10,349 nt of DNA from JBBTIS01 sp038059855 (GTDB lineage: Bacteria; Elusimicrobiota; Elusimicrobia; JACQPE01): the NCBI GenBank assembly GCA_964357255.1, contig CAYHKQ010000078.1, forward strand, positions 1-10,349, in the 5' to 3' direction. A program made the position numbers and the translations under genes. The notes under the pieces were generated by a model, which was not told the DNA's origin, did not search any database, and saw only the letters and a program-made list of their open reading frames with translations. Below, piece after piece: positions 1 to 6,446 of this stretch (its first letter is position 1; each line of letters starts with the position of its first letter).

Positions 1-162
1 GAGTTTAGCGAGACGGTGGCTTGTTTTTAAAGGGTAACTGAAGAATTCAGGTTAATCCCTGATGTCGCCATCAGCGATCCAAGGCTGGCTACTGCTCTGC
101 TGGCTAGGCTTTGAGCGGTGGAACTTTCATCCACTGGATTGATGTAGCTTATCCTGGCGCAC
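1..162 (-). mobile_element. Group II intron, 5' end (domain I part), truncated by the window edge
   Basis: Read on the minus strand, the segment starting at 162 opens with GTGCGCC, matching the GUGYG 5' end of group II introns. It then shows folded elements of the domain I type: a GTGGA/TCCAC stem around TGAAAG (about 119-135), a perfect CTGATG/CATCAG stem closed by a GCGA (GNRA) tetraloop (about 60-75), and a long stem from GGGATTAAC to GTTACCC (about 33-60). The order resembles bacterial class C-like introns from memory. The intron begins 29 bases past the stop codon of the response regulator gene, so it lies outside that gene. The reverse transcriptase and domains II-VI would lie beyond position 1. 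Group II identity is fairly sure; the class is not. No terminator hairpin, the usual class C target, is visible in the short flank. Confidence 0.7.
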
Positions 163-191
163 GGACACCATACGGAACTAAACGATTGCCG

Positions 192-1550
192 TTATTGGTC
201 CAGGCCGTATTTTTTGAGTTTGTAGTACAAGACGCTACGGTGGATGCCGAGCAGGACGGCGGATTTTCTTTTATTGCCGCCGGTTTTCCGAAGCGCGGCC
301 GCGATCAGTTTTTTTTCCGCCTCTTCTCGGGATTTTTTCAGGGCGCCGGCGCCATTGTGGCCTTTGGGCGCCGGGGAGGGAGCGCCCTTGGTGATTTCTT
401 CAGGCAAATGCTCCGGGCTGATTTGGTTGGCCGAGAGCAGGCACGCGCGCGTGATAACGTGCTTGAGCTCGCGCACATTGCCGGGCCAGGGGTATCGCCG
501 CAACAGATTTATGGCCTCAGGGGAAATTTCGGCCACGGATTTTTTAAGTTCTTTGTTGGCGGTTTTCAAAAAATGGAGGGTTAAAAGATTAATGTCCTCC
601 GGACGCTCTCGTAGCGAGGGCACGTTCAATGTAAATTGATTCAGGCGGTAAAAAAGGTCCGAGCGAAACGCGCCCTGCGCCATAGCCTGGGCCAGGGGCC
701 TGTTGGAGGCCGCGACGAGCCGCACGTCAACGGGGATGTCTTTTTTGCCGCCCAAGTGCCGGACCGTCCGGGTTTCCAGGACCCTGAGCAGTTTAGATTG
801 AATACCTAGCGAAAGATTGCCTATTTCATCCAAAAATAACGTGCCGCGATAGGCCGTCTCAAAAAGCCCGTGTTTAGATTTTTCCGCTCCGGTGAAGGCT
901 CCGCGTTCATAACCGAAGAGCTCGCTTTCTACAAGGTTTTCCGGCAGGGCGCCGCCGTCGATCGCGAGAAAGGGGCCCTCGTGTCTAAGGCTTAGGAGAT
1001 GGACGAGCCGGGCTAAGAGTTCCTTGCCCGTGCCGGACTCGCCCTCGATGATGACGGCCAAATCCGTGGGCGCGACTGTCTTAACTTGGTTGAGCAGGGT
1101 TTTGGCGGCACGGCTTTTTCCCAGGAAGGAGGGTTCAGCCTCGGCGGCTTTCAGTTGTTGTTTCAGGCCCGTTACTTGCTTGGCAAGCTCGCGTCCACCG
1201 AGCGCTTTTTCGATGGCAAGCAAGAGCTGTTCATGGCCGAAAGGTTTGGTGATGTAGTCGTGGGCGCCGGCCTTTATGGCGGCAACGGCCGTGGCAATGT
1301 CCACGTTGCCGGTTAAAACAATCACTGCCGCCGCAGGCTCGGCCTGCCGAATTTTTTTAAGAAGATCGAGTCCCGAAAGTCCTTGCAAGGTCAGGTCCAA
1401 GAGGACAAGGTCTATATTTTGGCGCTCAAGAATTTTAAGCGCTTCGCGAGCGGCCGCGGCCGCTCGCGTTTCATAGCCTTTGGCCTTGAGATACCGGGAC
1501 AGAGAGTTCAAAAGTTCCGCATCGTCATCCACAAGAAGAATGTGTTTCAT
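192..1550 (-). CDS. NtrC-family sigma-54-dependent response regulator (enhancer-binding protein)
   Basis: This 452-residue protein is a phosphorylation-controlled AAA+ ATPase that remodels sigma-54 RNA polymerase. The receiver domain (1-118) has the acidic pocket at D8/D9, phospho-acceptor D52, T80 and K102. The AAA+ domain (about 142-385) has Walker A GESGTGKE (170-177), the sigma-54-contacting GAFTGA loop (217-222), Walker B LFLDE (238-242) and arginine-finger candidates R296 and R302. The C-terminal Fis-type HTH (about 412-450) binds enhancer DNA. All parts are intact and of normal length. Its ATG overlaps the kinase stop codon (ATGA), so translation is probably coupled. The intact GAFTGA means it acts on a sigma-54 factor, and one is encoded two genes upstream. 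Targets cannot be named from the sequence. The coding sequence also contains a 24-base perfect palindrome (1445-1468). Confidence 0.95.
   Translation of the reverse strand: MKHILLVDDDAELLNSLSRYLKAKGYETRAAAAAREALKILERQNIDLVLLDLTLQGLSGLDLLKKIRQAEPAAAVIVLTGNVDIATAVAAIKAGAHDYITKPFGHEQLLLAIEKALGGRELAKQVTGLKQQLKAAEAEPSFLGKSRAAKTLLNQVKTVAPTDLAVIIEGESGTGKELLARLVHLLSLRHEGPFLAIDGGALPENLVESELFGYERGAFTGAEKSKHGLFETAYRGTLFLDEIGNLSLGIQSKLLRVLETRTVRHLGGKKDIPVDVRLVAASNRPLAQAMAQGAFRSDLFYRLNQFTLNVPSLRERPEDINLLTLHFLKTANKELKKSVAEISPEAINLLRRYPWPGNVRELKHVITRACLLSANQISPEHLPEEITKGAPSPAPKGHNGAGALKKSREEAEKKLIAAALRKTGGNKRKSAVLLGIHRSVLYYKLKKYGLDQ
1445..1468. repeat. 24-base perfect GC-rich palindrome inside the receiver domain
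   Basis: The two 12-base halves (CGCGAGCGGCCG and its reverse complement) meet between 1456 and 1457 with no mismatch and no spacer. The palindrome encodes an alanine run at residues 28-35 of the response regulator. It could form a strong hairpin on either strand. It may be a by-product of alanine codons or a protein-DNA site; the sequence does not decide. Confidence 0.6.
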
Positions 1551-2641
1551 GGGTTAGTTTTACCGGCCGGCCAAATAATGCTCAGCGTGGTTCCGGCGCC
1601 CTGGGAACTGGTTAATTGCAATTTAGCGCCGTGCGACTCGATGATTTGCCGGGCGATGTAAAAACCTAGGCCCGTGCCGTCCTCTTTGGTCGTAAAAAAA
1701 GGCTTGCCGATATGACCCAGATGCGCCGCGTTCATCCCGCGCCCGCTATCCTGAATGATAATTTGAAAACCCTCGCGATGAGGGAGATAGTTTACGTGGA
1801 GCGTTCCGCCCGAAGGCATGGCTTCGACGGCATTGATCAGCAGGTTGTAGAGGGCTCCGTGCAAAAGATCGGGGTCGCGCAAGAGATCGGGCGCGGTTTC
1901 CAGTCGTCGGGTAATTCGCACGCCTTGTTTATTAGCCGCCGGTTCAATGGAGCGGCAGGCGGCTTCCAGAATGGGGCCGATGGCGCCCATGGTCAAGGCG
2001 AGGCTTCCTGATTTGGCCATGCGGATTAATCCATCAATGGTGGATCCGAGCCGTTGGACATTTCTTAATATCATTTCGAGATTCTCTCGCAGTTTTGGCG
2101 AAGGCGACAGAAATTCGACGGCGAACTCCGCCTGGGATTGGATCGTCGCAAGAGGAGAGCGCATTTGATGGGCAAAAGAGGCGGCGAGCTGGCCAACTGT
2201 TCCTAAGCGATGGAGCCTTAAAAAAGTCTCCCGTAAAACGCGGCTTTCCAGGGAAAGCCCTTCGAGGTTTTGGCTGGGCGCAATCCAGGCCAGGTAACCC
2301 GAGGGCGGATCCTTGGCCTGGCTCCTTAAAGTTTGGATTTCAAGGACGACCGTTATGGGCCCGGCGTCCTTGACTTTTAAGACCGCCGGCCAGTTGTGAG
2401 CCGCCTTGAAATTTTTCAATGAGGGCCAGGGATCCTCACCGCAACTCGTCAGGATGCTTGCCCATGGTTTGAGATTGAGCTCTTCGCGGGAGTATCCGAG
2501 AAGTTTCTCCGCTCCCCGGCTCATGGTGTAGACGCGTTCTTCCGCGTCGAGCACAATGATCGCTTCTTGTGATTCCTCAAAAGCCCCAAGAAAAGCCTTG
2601 TCTTCCAATCGGCGGCGCGAGCGGCGAAGGTTGTTAAACAT
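1547..2641 (-). CDS. NtrB-like cytosolic PAS histidine kinase
   Basis: This 364-residue kinase should phosphorylate the response regulator encoded immediately downstream. A PAS domain covers about 15-125 (EAIIVLDAEERVYTMSRGAE at its start). The dimerisation/H-box helix follows at about 145-210, with H158 in FAHQMRSPLA as the phospho-acceptor. The HATPase domain (about 220-358) has the N box NLLINAVEAM (266-275), the G1 motif DSGRGM (298-303), the F box PFFTTKEDGTG and the G2 motif GTGLG (322-326). I see no membrane segment or signal peptide, so it probably senses a cytoplasmic signal or partner through the PAS domain, as NtrB-type kinases do. The start codon overlaps the end of the sigma factor gene by 8 bases (ATGTTTAA), and the stop overlaps the regulator start by 4. 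No strong ribosome binding site precedes it, which fits coupled translation. Confidence 0.93.
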   Translation of the reverse strand: MFNNLRRSRRRLEDKAFLGAFEESQEAIIVLDAEERVYTMSRGAEKLLGYSREELNLKPWASILTSCGEDPWPSLKNFKAAHNWPAVLKVKDAGPITVVLEIQTLRSQAKDPPSGYLAWIAPSQNLEGLSLESRVLRETFLRLHRLGTVGQLAASFAHQMRSPLATIQSQAEFAVEFLSPSPKLRENLEMILRNVQRLGSTIDGLIRMAKSGSLALTMGAIGPILEAACRSIEPAANKQGVRITRRLETAPDLLRDPDLLHGALYNLLINAVEAMPSGGTLHVNYLPHREGFQIIIQDSGRGMNAAHLGHIGKPFFTTKEDGTGLGFYIARQIIESHGAKLQLTSSQGAGTTLSIIWPAGKTNP

Positions 2642-3692
2642 GGCGGGCCAGATTGATGAGCCGGATGGAGGCTTTTTGGCGATAGCGCGTGTTGAGAATT
2701 TTTTGGATTTGCCGCGCGGTTGACGGCCCTTGGTCCTCTTGAATTTGTCGAATCAGAGTTCGGCGGCGTTGGGCCGGCGATATGAACAGGCGCCTGAGCG
2801 CGACGGTCTCGCCCCAGGGCGTCAAAAGCGCCCGCTCGGAAGCGAGCCGGCTTAGATGCCCGGGACTCACGTCCAGTTTCAAGGCGAGAGTTTTTTCGCT
2901 TAGAATTTTCAAGTCCGTTGGCCGCGAGCTTTTCCAGTAACTTTTATGGCGCCGCATGAGGTATTTTAAGACTTGTTCGAGCACGTTTTGTTTTTTATTG
3001 ATCAGCCGAAGCGTTTGGAGAATTTGGTTGAGACGCCGGCGCTCCAGAAGACTCGGGCGCCGGCGCTGTTGGAATGCCCGCAGGGCCGAACGGTTGATTT
3101 CGTATCGGCCCCGGGCATAGTGGCTCGACAGGAAGGCCAGAGAAAAGCCCGCGGCGGTTTTGTCAATGCGGGCCACGATTTTAAGCGCTCTCGCCGGAGA
3201 ACGCTGTGGGGCGAGTTGCGGGCCGGCCGATGGACAACGGGCCAGGTAAGAGTCCACAAACTGCCGGATGGCGAAGCAATCCTTTTCGATCAAATGGCAA
3301 GCCGCGGCAATGGCCGCGGGGTTCAAAAATTCTTCATTGTAAAGAAAAAAGCGCTCAAAGGATTCTCTGCCGATGCGTTCTATCAGCCGGGCGGCTTTTT
3401 TTTGTTCGGCCAAAAGTTCCAGGGGGGCCTCTTGCGGCGCGCTGGCCAAACGCTCGTCCAGGCTCGTCCATCGTGAATGATCAAAGGCCCATCGTTCATC
3501 GGGACGGCGCCAAAGGGGGGGCGGACCCAGGGGTTGGGGCGCCATTAATTCTTGGACCAATGGATTATGCTCGATTTCCCAAATCAATTCTTCATATCGC
3601 GATTCAGGAAGGGCCAGCATGCCCGATAAACGGATTCCTGCTTCGGTCCGAAGCGAGAGCCGGGGGGACAGGGCTTGAGATAAAGTTTCCAT
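2634..3692 (-). CDS. Divergent, short sigma-54 (RpoN-like) factor
   Basis: This 352-residue protein is shorter than typical RpoN (about 430-490). Residues 5-48 resemble region I, which binds the activator and blocks initiation, ending in LIWEIEHNPLVQEL where RpoN has IQEALESNPLLE. A brief region II (about 50-88) leads into a core-binding part (90-250) that includes LINKKQNVLEQVLKYLMRRH, equivalent to the RpoN segment before its HTH. The HTH (about 258-292, LALKLDVSPGHLSRL) and the following TPWGETVALRRLF match RpoN TPRGLFELKYFF well. The C-terminal RpoN box, normally ARRTVAKYR, is eroded to KASIRLINLARHV, so recognition of the -24 element may differ. The gene is followed without a gap by the kinase and activator genes. 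ATG follows AAAGGG with no spacer, an odd ribosome-site distance. Family membership is quite secure. Whether it is the cell's only sigma-54 or a paralogue cannot be told here. Confidence 0.85.
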   Translation of the reverse strand: METLSQALSPRLSLRTEAGIRLSGMLALPESRYEELIWEIEHNPLVQELMAPQPLGPPPLWRRPDERWAFDHSRWTSLDERLASAPQEAPLELLAEQKKAARLIERIGRESFERFFLYNEEFLNPAAIAAACHLIEKDCFAIRQFVDSYLARCPSAGPQLAPQRSPARALKIVARIDKTAAGFSLAFLSSHYARGRYEINRSALRAFQQRRRPSLLERRRLNQILQTLRLINKKQNVLEQVLKYLMRRHKSYWKSSRPTDLKILSEKTLALKLDVSPGHLSRLASERALLTPWGETVALRRLFISPAQRRRTLIRQIQEDQGPSTARQIQKILNTRYRQKASIRLINLARHV

Positions 3693-3703
3693 CCCTTTAA
3701 TTG

Positions 3704-3722
3704 TAACCGGATTACGCCGTTA
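3704..3722. promoter_or_regulatory. Imperfect palindrome upstream of the sigma-54-like gene
   Basis: TAACCGG and CCGTTA flank a 6-base centre (ATTACG), giving a nearly perfect inverted repeat in the 61-base gap between hemB and the sigma factor gene, 12 bases before its ATG. It could be an operator for autoregulation or an mRNA hairpin near the ribosome binding site. No recognisable -24/-12 or -35/-10 pair accompanies it. Confidence 0.3.
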
Positions 3723-3753
3723 AATCAGCGATGAATTTGGAAATATCAGCTTT

Positions 3754-4848
3754 TTAAAGAAGGTCAAGAAGTTCGTCCGTGAAATAGGAGATGACGCAGT
3801 CCGCGCCGGCCCGGCGGATGGCGAGCGTGGACTCGATGATCACATCAGCCCGCTTGGCCATGCCGCTGGCGGCGTATTGCTCGACCATCCAGGCCTCGGC
3901 CGAGACTTGGAAAGCGGCGAGGGGATGGCTAAATTTTTCCTTGGCACGGCGGATAATGTCCAGATAAAAAAGCGCGGGTTTGACCATGACTATATCCGCC
4001 CCCTCTTCAATATCAAGGGCGATTTCCCGCAAGGCCTCATCCGTATTGGCGGAGTTCATTTGATAACTTTTGCGGTCGCCGAAGCTCGGCGTGGATTGGG
4101 CCAGTTCACGGAAAGGCCCGTAAAGCGTGGAGGAGTATTTTGCGGAATAGGCCAATATGGGGGTATTCTTAAAGTCCTGTCGGTCTAAACCACCGCGTAT
4201 GGCCGCGACTTGCCCGTCCATCATGCCCGAGGGAGCCACCAGATCGGCCCCGGCCCCGGCTAAACTTACCGCTGTCTTGGCCGCTAACTCCAGAGTGGCG
4301 TCGTTATCCACGTCGTAAGCGCAGGGGTGATGGGTTCCGGGTTTTGGGTTCTGGCCAGAACTGAGAACTGGAAACTGAGAACTATTTTTCTTCAAGATGC
4401 CGCAATGACCGTGATCCGTGTATTCACAAAAACAAAGGTCCGCGGCTTTAAGGAGATCGGAGCCGAAGGCTTTTGTGATGGCCACAAGGGCCTGTTGGAC
4501 AATGCCGTCGGGGCTGTACGCTTCGCCAGCCACGGCGTCTTTTTTTTGTGGAATGCCGAAGAGTATGATATTGCGGCCTCCCTTTCGGACGAATCCTTCG
4601 AGATAGCGCAACAGATCGCTCAGGCTTCGCTGGGGATGATTAGGCAGGCGCGAGGAGAGCTTGTTTTCGTGGCCATGGCGCACAAAGATGGGGAGCATTA
4701 ACTGGTCTTTTGAAATTCGGGTTTCCTGGACCAGGGAACGCCATAGGGCGCTTTGGCGAAGCCGCCGCAATCGAACCGGCAGGGCCGCCGGGGCTACAGG
4801 GTTTTTATTGACCTTTTGTTTTAACGAGATTAAAGAAGCGGTCTTCAT
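3754..4848 (-). CDS. hemB: Delta-aminolevulinic acid dehydratase (porphobilinogen synthase), with an in-frame insertion
   Basis: HemB condenses two 5-aminolevulinate molecules to porphobilinogen, an early step of haem and other tetrapyrrole synthesis in the cytoplasm. The family signature is clear along the length. The zinc-binding cysteines are in DLCFCEYTDHGHC (C139, C141, C149), so it is the zinc-dependent type. The Schiff-base lysines are K237 (YSAKYSS) and K290 (MVKPAL). VDNDATLE, DGQVAAIR and GDRKSYQMN are conserved landmarks. Between the third cysteine and VDNDATLE there are about 27 residues (153-179) where E. coli HemB has 4. The extra DNA is repetitive and palindromic (see the repeat entry). 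The first 28 residues precede the conserved core and overlap the upstream gene by 44 bases; a TTG at residue 29 is an alternative start. Unknown-function, hemB and sigma-54 genes appear co-transcribed. The function call is firm; the activity of this insertion-bearing form is an inference. Confidence 0.95.
   Translation of the reverse strand: MKTASLISLKQKVNKNPVAPAALPVRLRRLRQSALWRSLVQETRISKDQLMLPIFVRHGHENKLSSRLPNHPQRSLSDLLRYLEGFVRKGGRNIILFGIPQKKDAVAGEAYSPDGIVQQALVAITKAFGSDLLKAADLCFCEYTDHGHCGILKKNSSQFPVLSSGQNPKPGTHHPCAYDVDNDATLELAAKTAVSLAGAGADLVAPSGMMDGQVAAIRGGLDRQDFKNTPILAYSAKYSSTLYGPFRELAQSTPSFGDRKSYQMNSANTDEALREIALDIEEGADIVMVKPALFYLDIIRRAKEKFSHPLAAFQVSAEAWMVEQYAASGMAKRADVIIESTLAIRRAGADCVISYFTDELLDLL
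4329..4383. repeat. Short palindromic repeat element inserted in frame in hemB
   Basis: The segment contains a 14-base perfect palindrome GTTCTGGCCAGAAC (4348-4361), GGGTT-type repeats on its left and two copies of AACTGAGAACT on its right (4359-4369 and 4373-4383, period 14). The two arms are rough inverted copies of each other. It matches the extra residues of HemB (about 153-179) and keeps the frame. Such text looks like intergenic repeat DNA rather than an evolved protein loop. It recalls the Rickettsia palindromic elements that enter genes in frame, though no homology to them is claimed. Only one copy is seen in this window. Confidence 0.6.
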
Positions 4849-5545
4849 AGTCTTGAAAAAGTTGATTTTTCATCAGGAAATCGCCCAGCGTTTTAACGCT
4901 GAGCCGCCGGCCCTCGCATTGGGCGAAAAGCCGTTCGGCGGCGGCTTTGACGCGCTGTTCCGGATTAAAGAATCCGCGCTCTTCGAGCTCCGTGGCATTG
5001 GCCCTAAAGGATTTCATGGCCATATCGAGCGCGAGCTTGATCACGGAAATCTGCCAGAATTCCTCCGGGCCCGCGATCACGCCGGAATGACCCTGTTCCT
5101 CGATCTTGGGCAAGAGGACACGGTAGGTTTCGCGCAGGGTTTTTCTATAAGTCTTAGTCTGCTCGAGCTCGTGCCCGAAGCGGTATCCCAGGGCGCGCAA
5201 ATGCGGGCCGAATTGCTCGATCATGTGATGCGCGAAATCTTTGGCTTCGTCGCCGAGTCCGTCGAACATTTCCTTAATTTGTTCCGCCAGGATAATTTTT
5301 GGTTTTTGGGCGCTCACCACCCCTCGGCGCACTCTTGTTTGGCGCGCGCTGATTTGCGATAGGCAGTAATACGTCAGGTTCGTGGGACCAAACGTGGACA
5401 GACTGCGCTGAGGCATCCGGAGAATTTCCGTGCCTAAAATCGCCTCACGCCAGTGTTCGAGCCGATGTTCTTCCATGGCAACCAAAGTATTATAACCAGT
5501 AATCGCTCGGTGTGGACCCTTGCAAAGTACTAGCGTCTCCCTCAT
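4805..5545 (-). CDS. Conserved-looking protein of unknown function, upstream of hemB
   Basis: I do not recognise a named family. With the ATG at 5545 the product has 246 residues, soluble, mixed charged and helical, with no signal peptide or membrane segment. The C-terminal third is helix-rich (SVIKLALDMAMKSFRANATE, then FFNPEQRVKAAAERLFAQ). RMPQRSLSTFGPTNLTYYCL and VVSAQKPKII look like structured, possibly conserved parts. The frame stays open to a TTG at 5644 (279 residues), but that would place the start upstream of the likely transcription start. The ATG at 5545 has GAGGGGG 11 bases ahead. ATG 5476 is a further alternative. The gene overlaps hemB by 44 bases and seems to lead the operon. 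Its position before hemB might hint at a tetrapyrrole or regulatory link, but nothing in the protein shows this. Confidence 0.7.
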   Translation of the reverse strand: MRETLVLCKGPHRAITGYNTLVAMEEHRLEHWREAILGTEILRMPQRSLSTFGPTNLTYYCLSQISARQTRVRRGVVSAQKPKIILAEQIKEMFDGLGDEAKDFAHHMIEQFGPHLRALGYRFGHELEQTKTYRKTLRETYRVLLPKIEEQGHSGVIAGPEEFWQISVIKLALDMAMKSFRANATELEERGFFNPEQRVKAAAERLFAQCEGRRLSVKTLGDFLMKNQLFQDYEDRFFNLVKTKGQ

Positions 5546-5603
5546 GGGTAGTCGAACCCCCTCGCCTTCAAGAGAAGCGAAGTTCCTCAAAAAAAACAAG
5601 AAA

Positions 5604-5632
5604 TTGGCGATTAGTGGTATATTGGGCATAAA
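5604..5632 (+). promoter_or_regulatory. Possible promoter for the rightward exported-protein gene
   Basis: TTGGCG (5604-5609) and CATAAA (5627-5632) are 17 bases apart, a weak sigma-70-type pair on the plus strand. It overlaps the candidate leftward promoter in the same A/T-rich segment, so the two divergent genes may compete for polymerase. Confidence 0.3.
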
Positions 5633-5660
5633 TTTATGGACCAAGGCGGCGGCTTTTCAA
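5631..5660 (-). promoter_or_regulatory. Possible promoter for the unknown gene-hemB-sigma-54 operon
   Basis: On the minus strand TTGAAA (5660-5655, five of six matches to the -35 consensus) is followed after 18 bases by TAAATT (5636-5631, four of six matches to the -10). Transcription would begin near 5624, leaving a leader of about 80 bases before ATG 5545. This argues against the TTG start at 5644. It is a consensus match only. Confidence 0.35.
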
Positions 5661-5679
5661 ATAGGCTTTGAGAAAAATT

Positions 5680-6435
5680 ATGTCAAAGACTTGGGGGGCG
5701 GCCACGCGGAGCATTGCTTTGAGAATGACCCTGATGTTTTTGGCGCTTGGCGCTATGCCCTTGGGCGCTCAGAGTCCGCCGGATTTAAGCCGGCAAGACC
5801 GTTGGGAAGAAGCGGACAAAAAAGCGTTTCTTAAATACTTAAAGTCCAACCAGCCCTTGCCGGCGCAGGGTCAGGTCAGGGAAGTGTCGGCCGGGGCCGG
5901 GACGGAACGCCCGCCGCGCAAAGCGGCTTATTTGACCTTAAATGCGGTGAGCGATACGATTTTTACCACCGCCACAGATGAAGATAAGGTCCGGGCCCAA
6001 TCCACTAATTTTGGTCCCCGGCTGATTTTGGGAGGGCATCTTTTTTCCTGGGTCCGCTATTACGTCGGCATTCAATACAATCGTTTAACGCAGACCAAAT
6101 TCGACGGGGCCCCTGCCCGCCTGGTTCATTATCAAACGCCGGCCGGCGTGGAGCTTGCCTTGATTCCCCTGGGCACGCCGCAAACCCGTTATGTGTTGCT
6201 ACGCGGCGGTATGACCGCGCACTGGATCGGCGGCCAGGCCGACAAGAGTGATTTTAAGACGCCGCTTCTTGGTTTTCATGAATCCTGGAATCTGGGATTG
6301 GGGTACGAGTGGCAAATTTCGGATTCGCGCTGGAGGCTTCACGCCGTGGCTGAGGGGTATAAATTCGTTTCTAAAATCAATGGCTCCAGGCTCTACGGCG
6401 TTGGCGTGAGCGCCGGGATTGTCTACACCATTTAA
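5680..6435 (+). CDS. Exported protein with a beta-barrel-like C-terminal domain, function unknown
   Basis: The product (251 residues from ATG 5680; 255 from an in-frame TTG at 5668) has an N-terminal signal peptide: a basic n-region with arginines, then MTLMFLALGAMPLGAQS, with likely cleavage around GAQS. A charged, proline-rich stretch follows (RWEEADKKAFLKYLKSNQPL). From about residue 85 onward there are alternating short strands rich in aromatic and glycine residues (GGHLFSWVRYYVGIQY, WNLGLGYEWQ, GVGVSAGIVYTI). This pattern fits a small eight-strand-like outer-membrane barrel. It is the only rightward gene and ends 11 bases before the convergent BamA-like gene. A weak GAG ribosome site precedes ATG 5680. 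No family name or ligand can be given; outer-membrane placement is inferred. Confidence 0.72.
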   Translation: MSKTWGAATRSIALRMTLMFLALGAMPLGAQSPPDLSRQDRWEEADKKAFLKYLKSNQPLPAQGQVREVSAGAGTERPPRKAAYLTLNAVSDTIFTTATDEDKVRAQSTNFGPRLILGGHLFSWVRYYVGIQYNRLTQTKFDGAPARLVHYQTPAGVELALIPLGTPQTRYVLLRGGMTAHWIGGQADKSDFKTPLLGFHESWNLGLGYEWQISDSRWRLHAVAEGYKFVSKINGSRLYGVGVSAGIVYTI

Positions 6436-6446
6436 AAGGAAAGTTT

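Noticed and set aside
3002..3476. Long open frames on both strands inside the sigma-54-like gene
   Set aside because: They are other-frame shadows of a gene with clear family similarity and GC-rich codon bias.
5489..5494. Perfect TATAAT on the minus strand, six bases or so upstream of a transcript beginning near ATG 5476
   Set aside because: No acceptable -35 or extended -10 accompanies it and it lies inside an open coding frame, so it is probably chance.
5546..5590. GGGGGTTCGACTACCC on the minus strand resembles a tRNA T-arm
   Set aside because: The stem does not pair properly around TTCGACT, and no acceptor, D-arm or anticodon arm fits around it.
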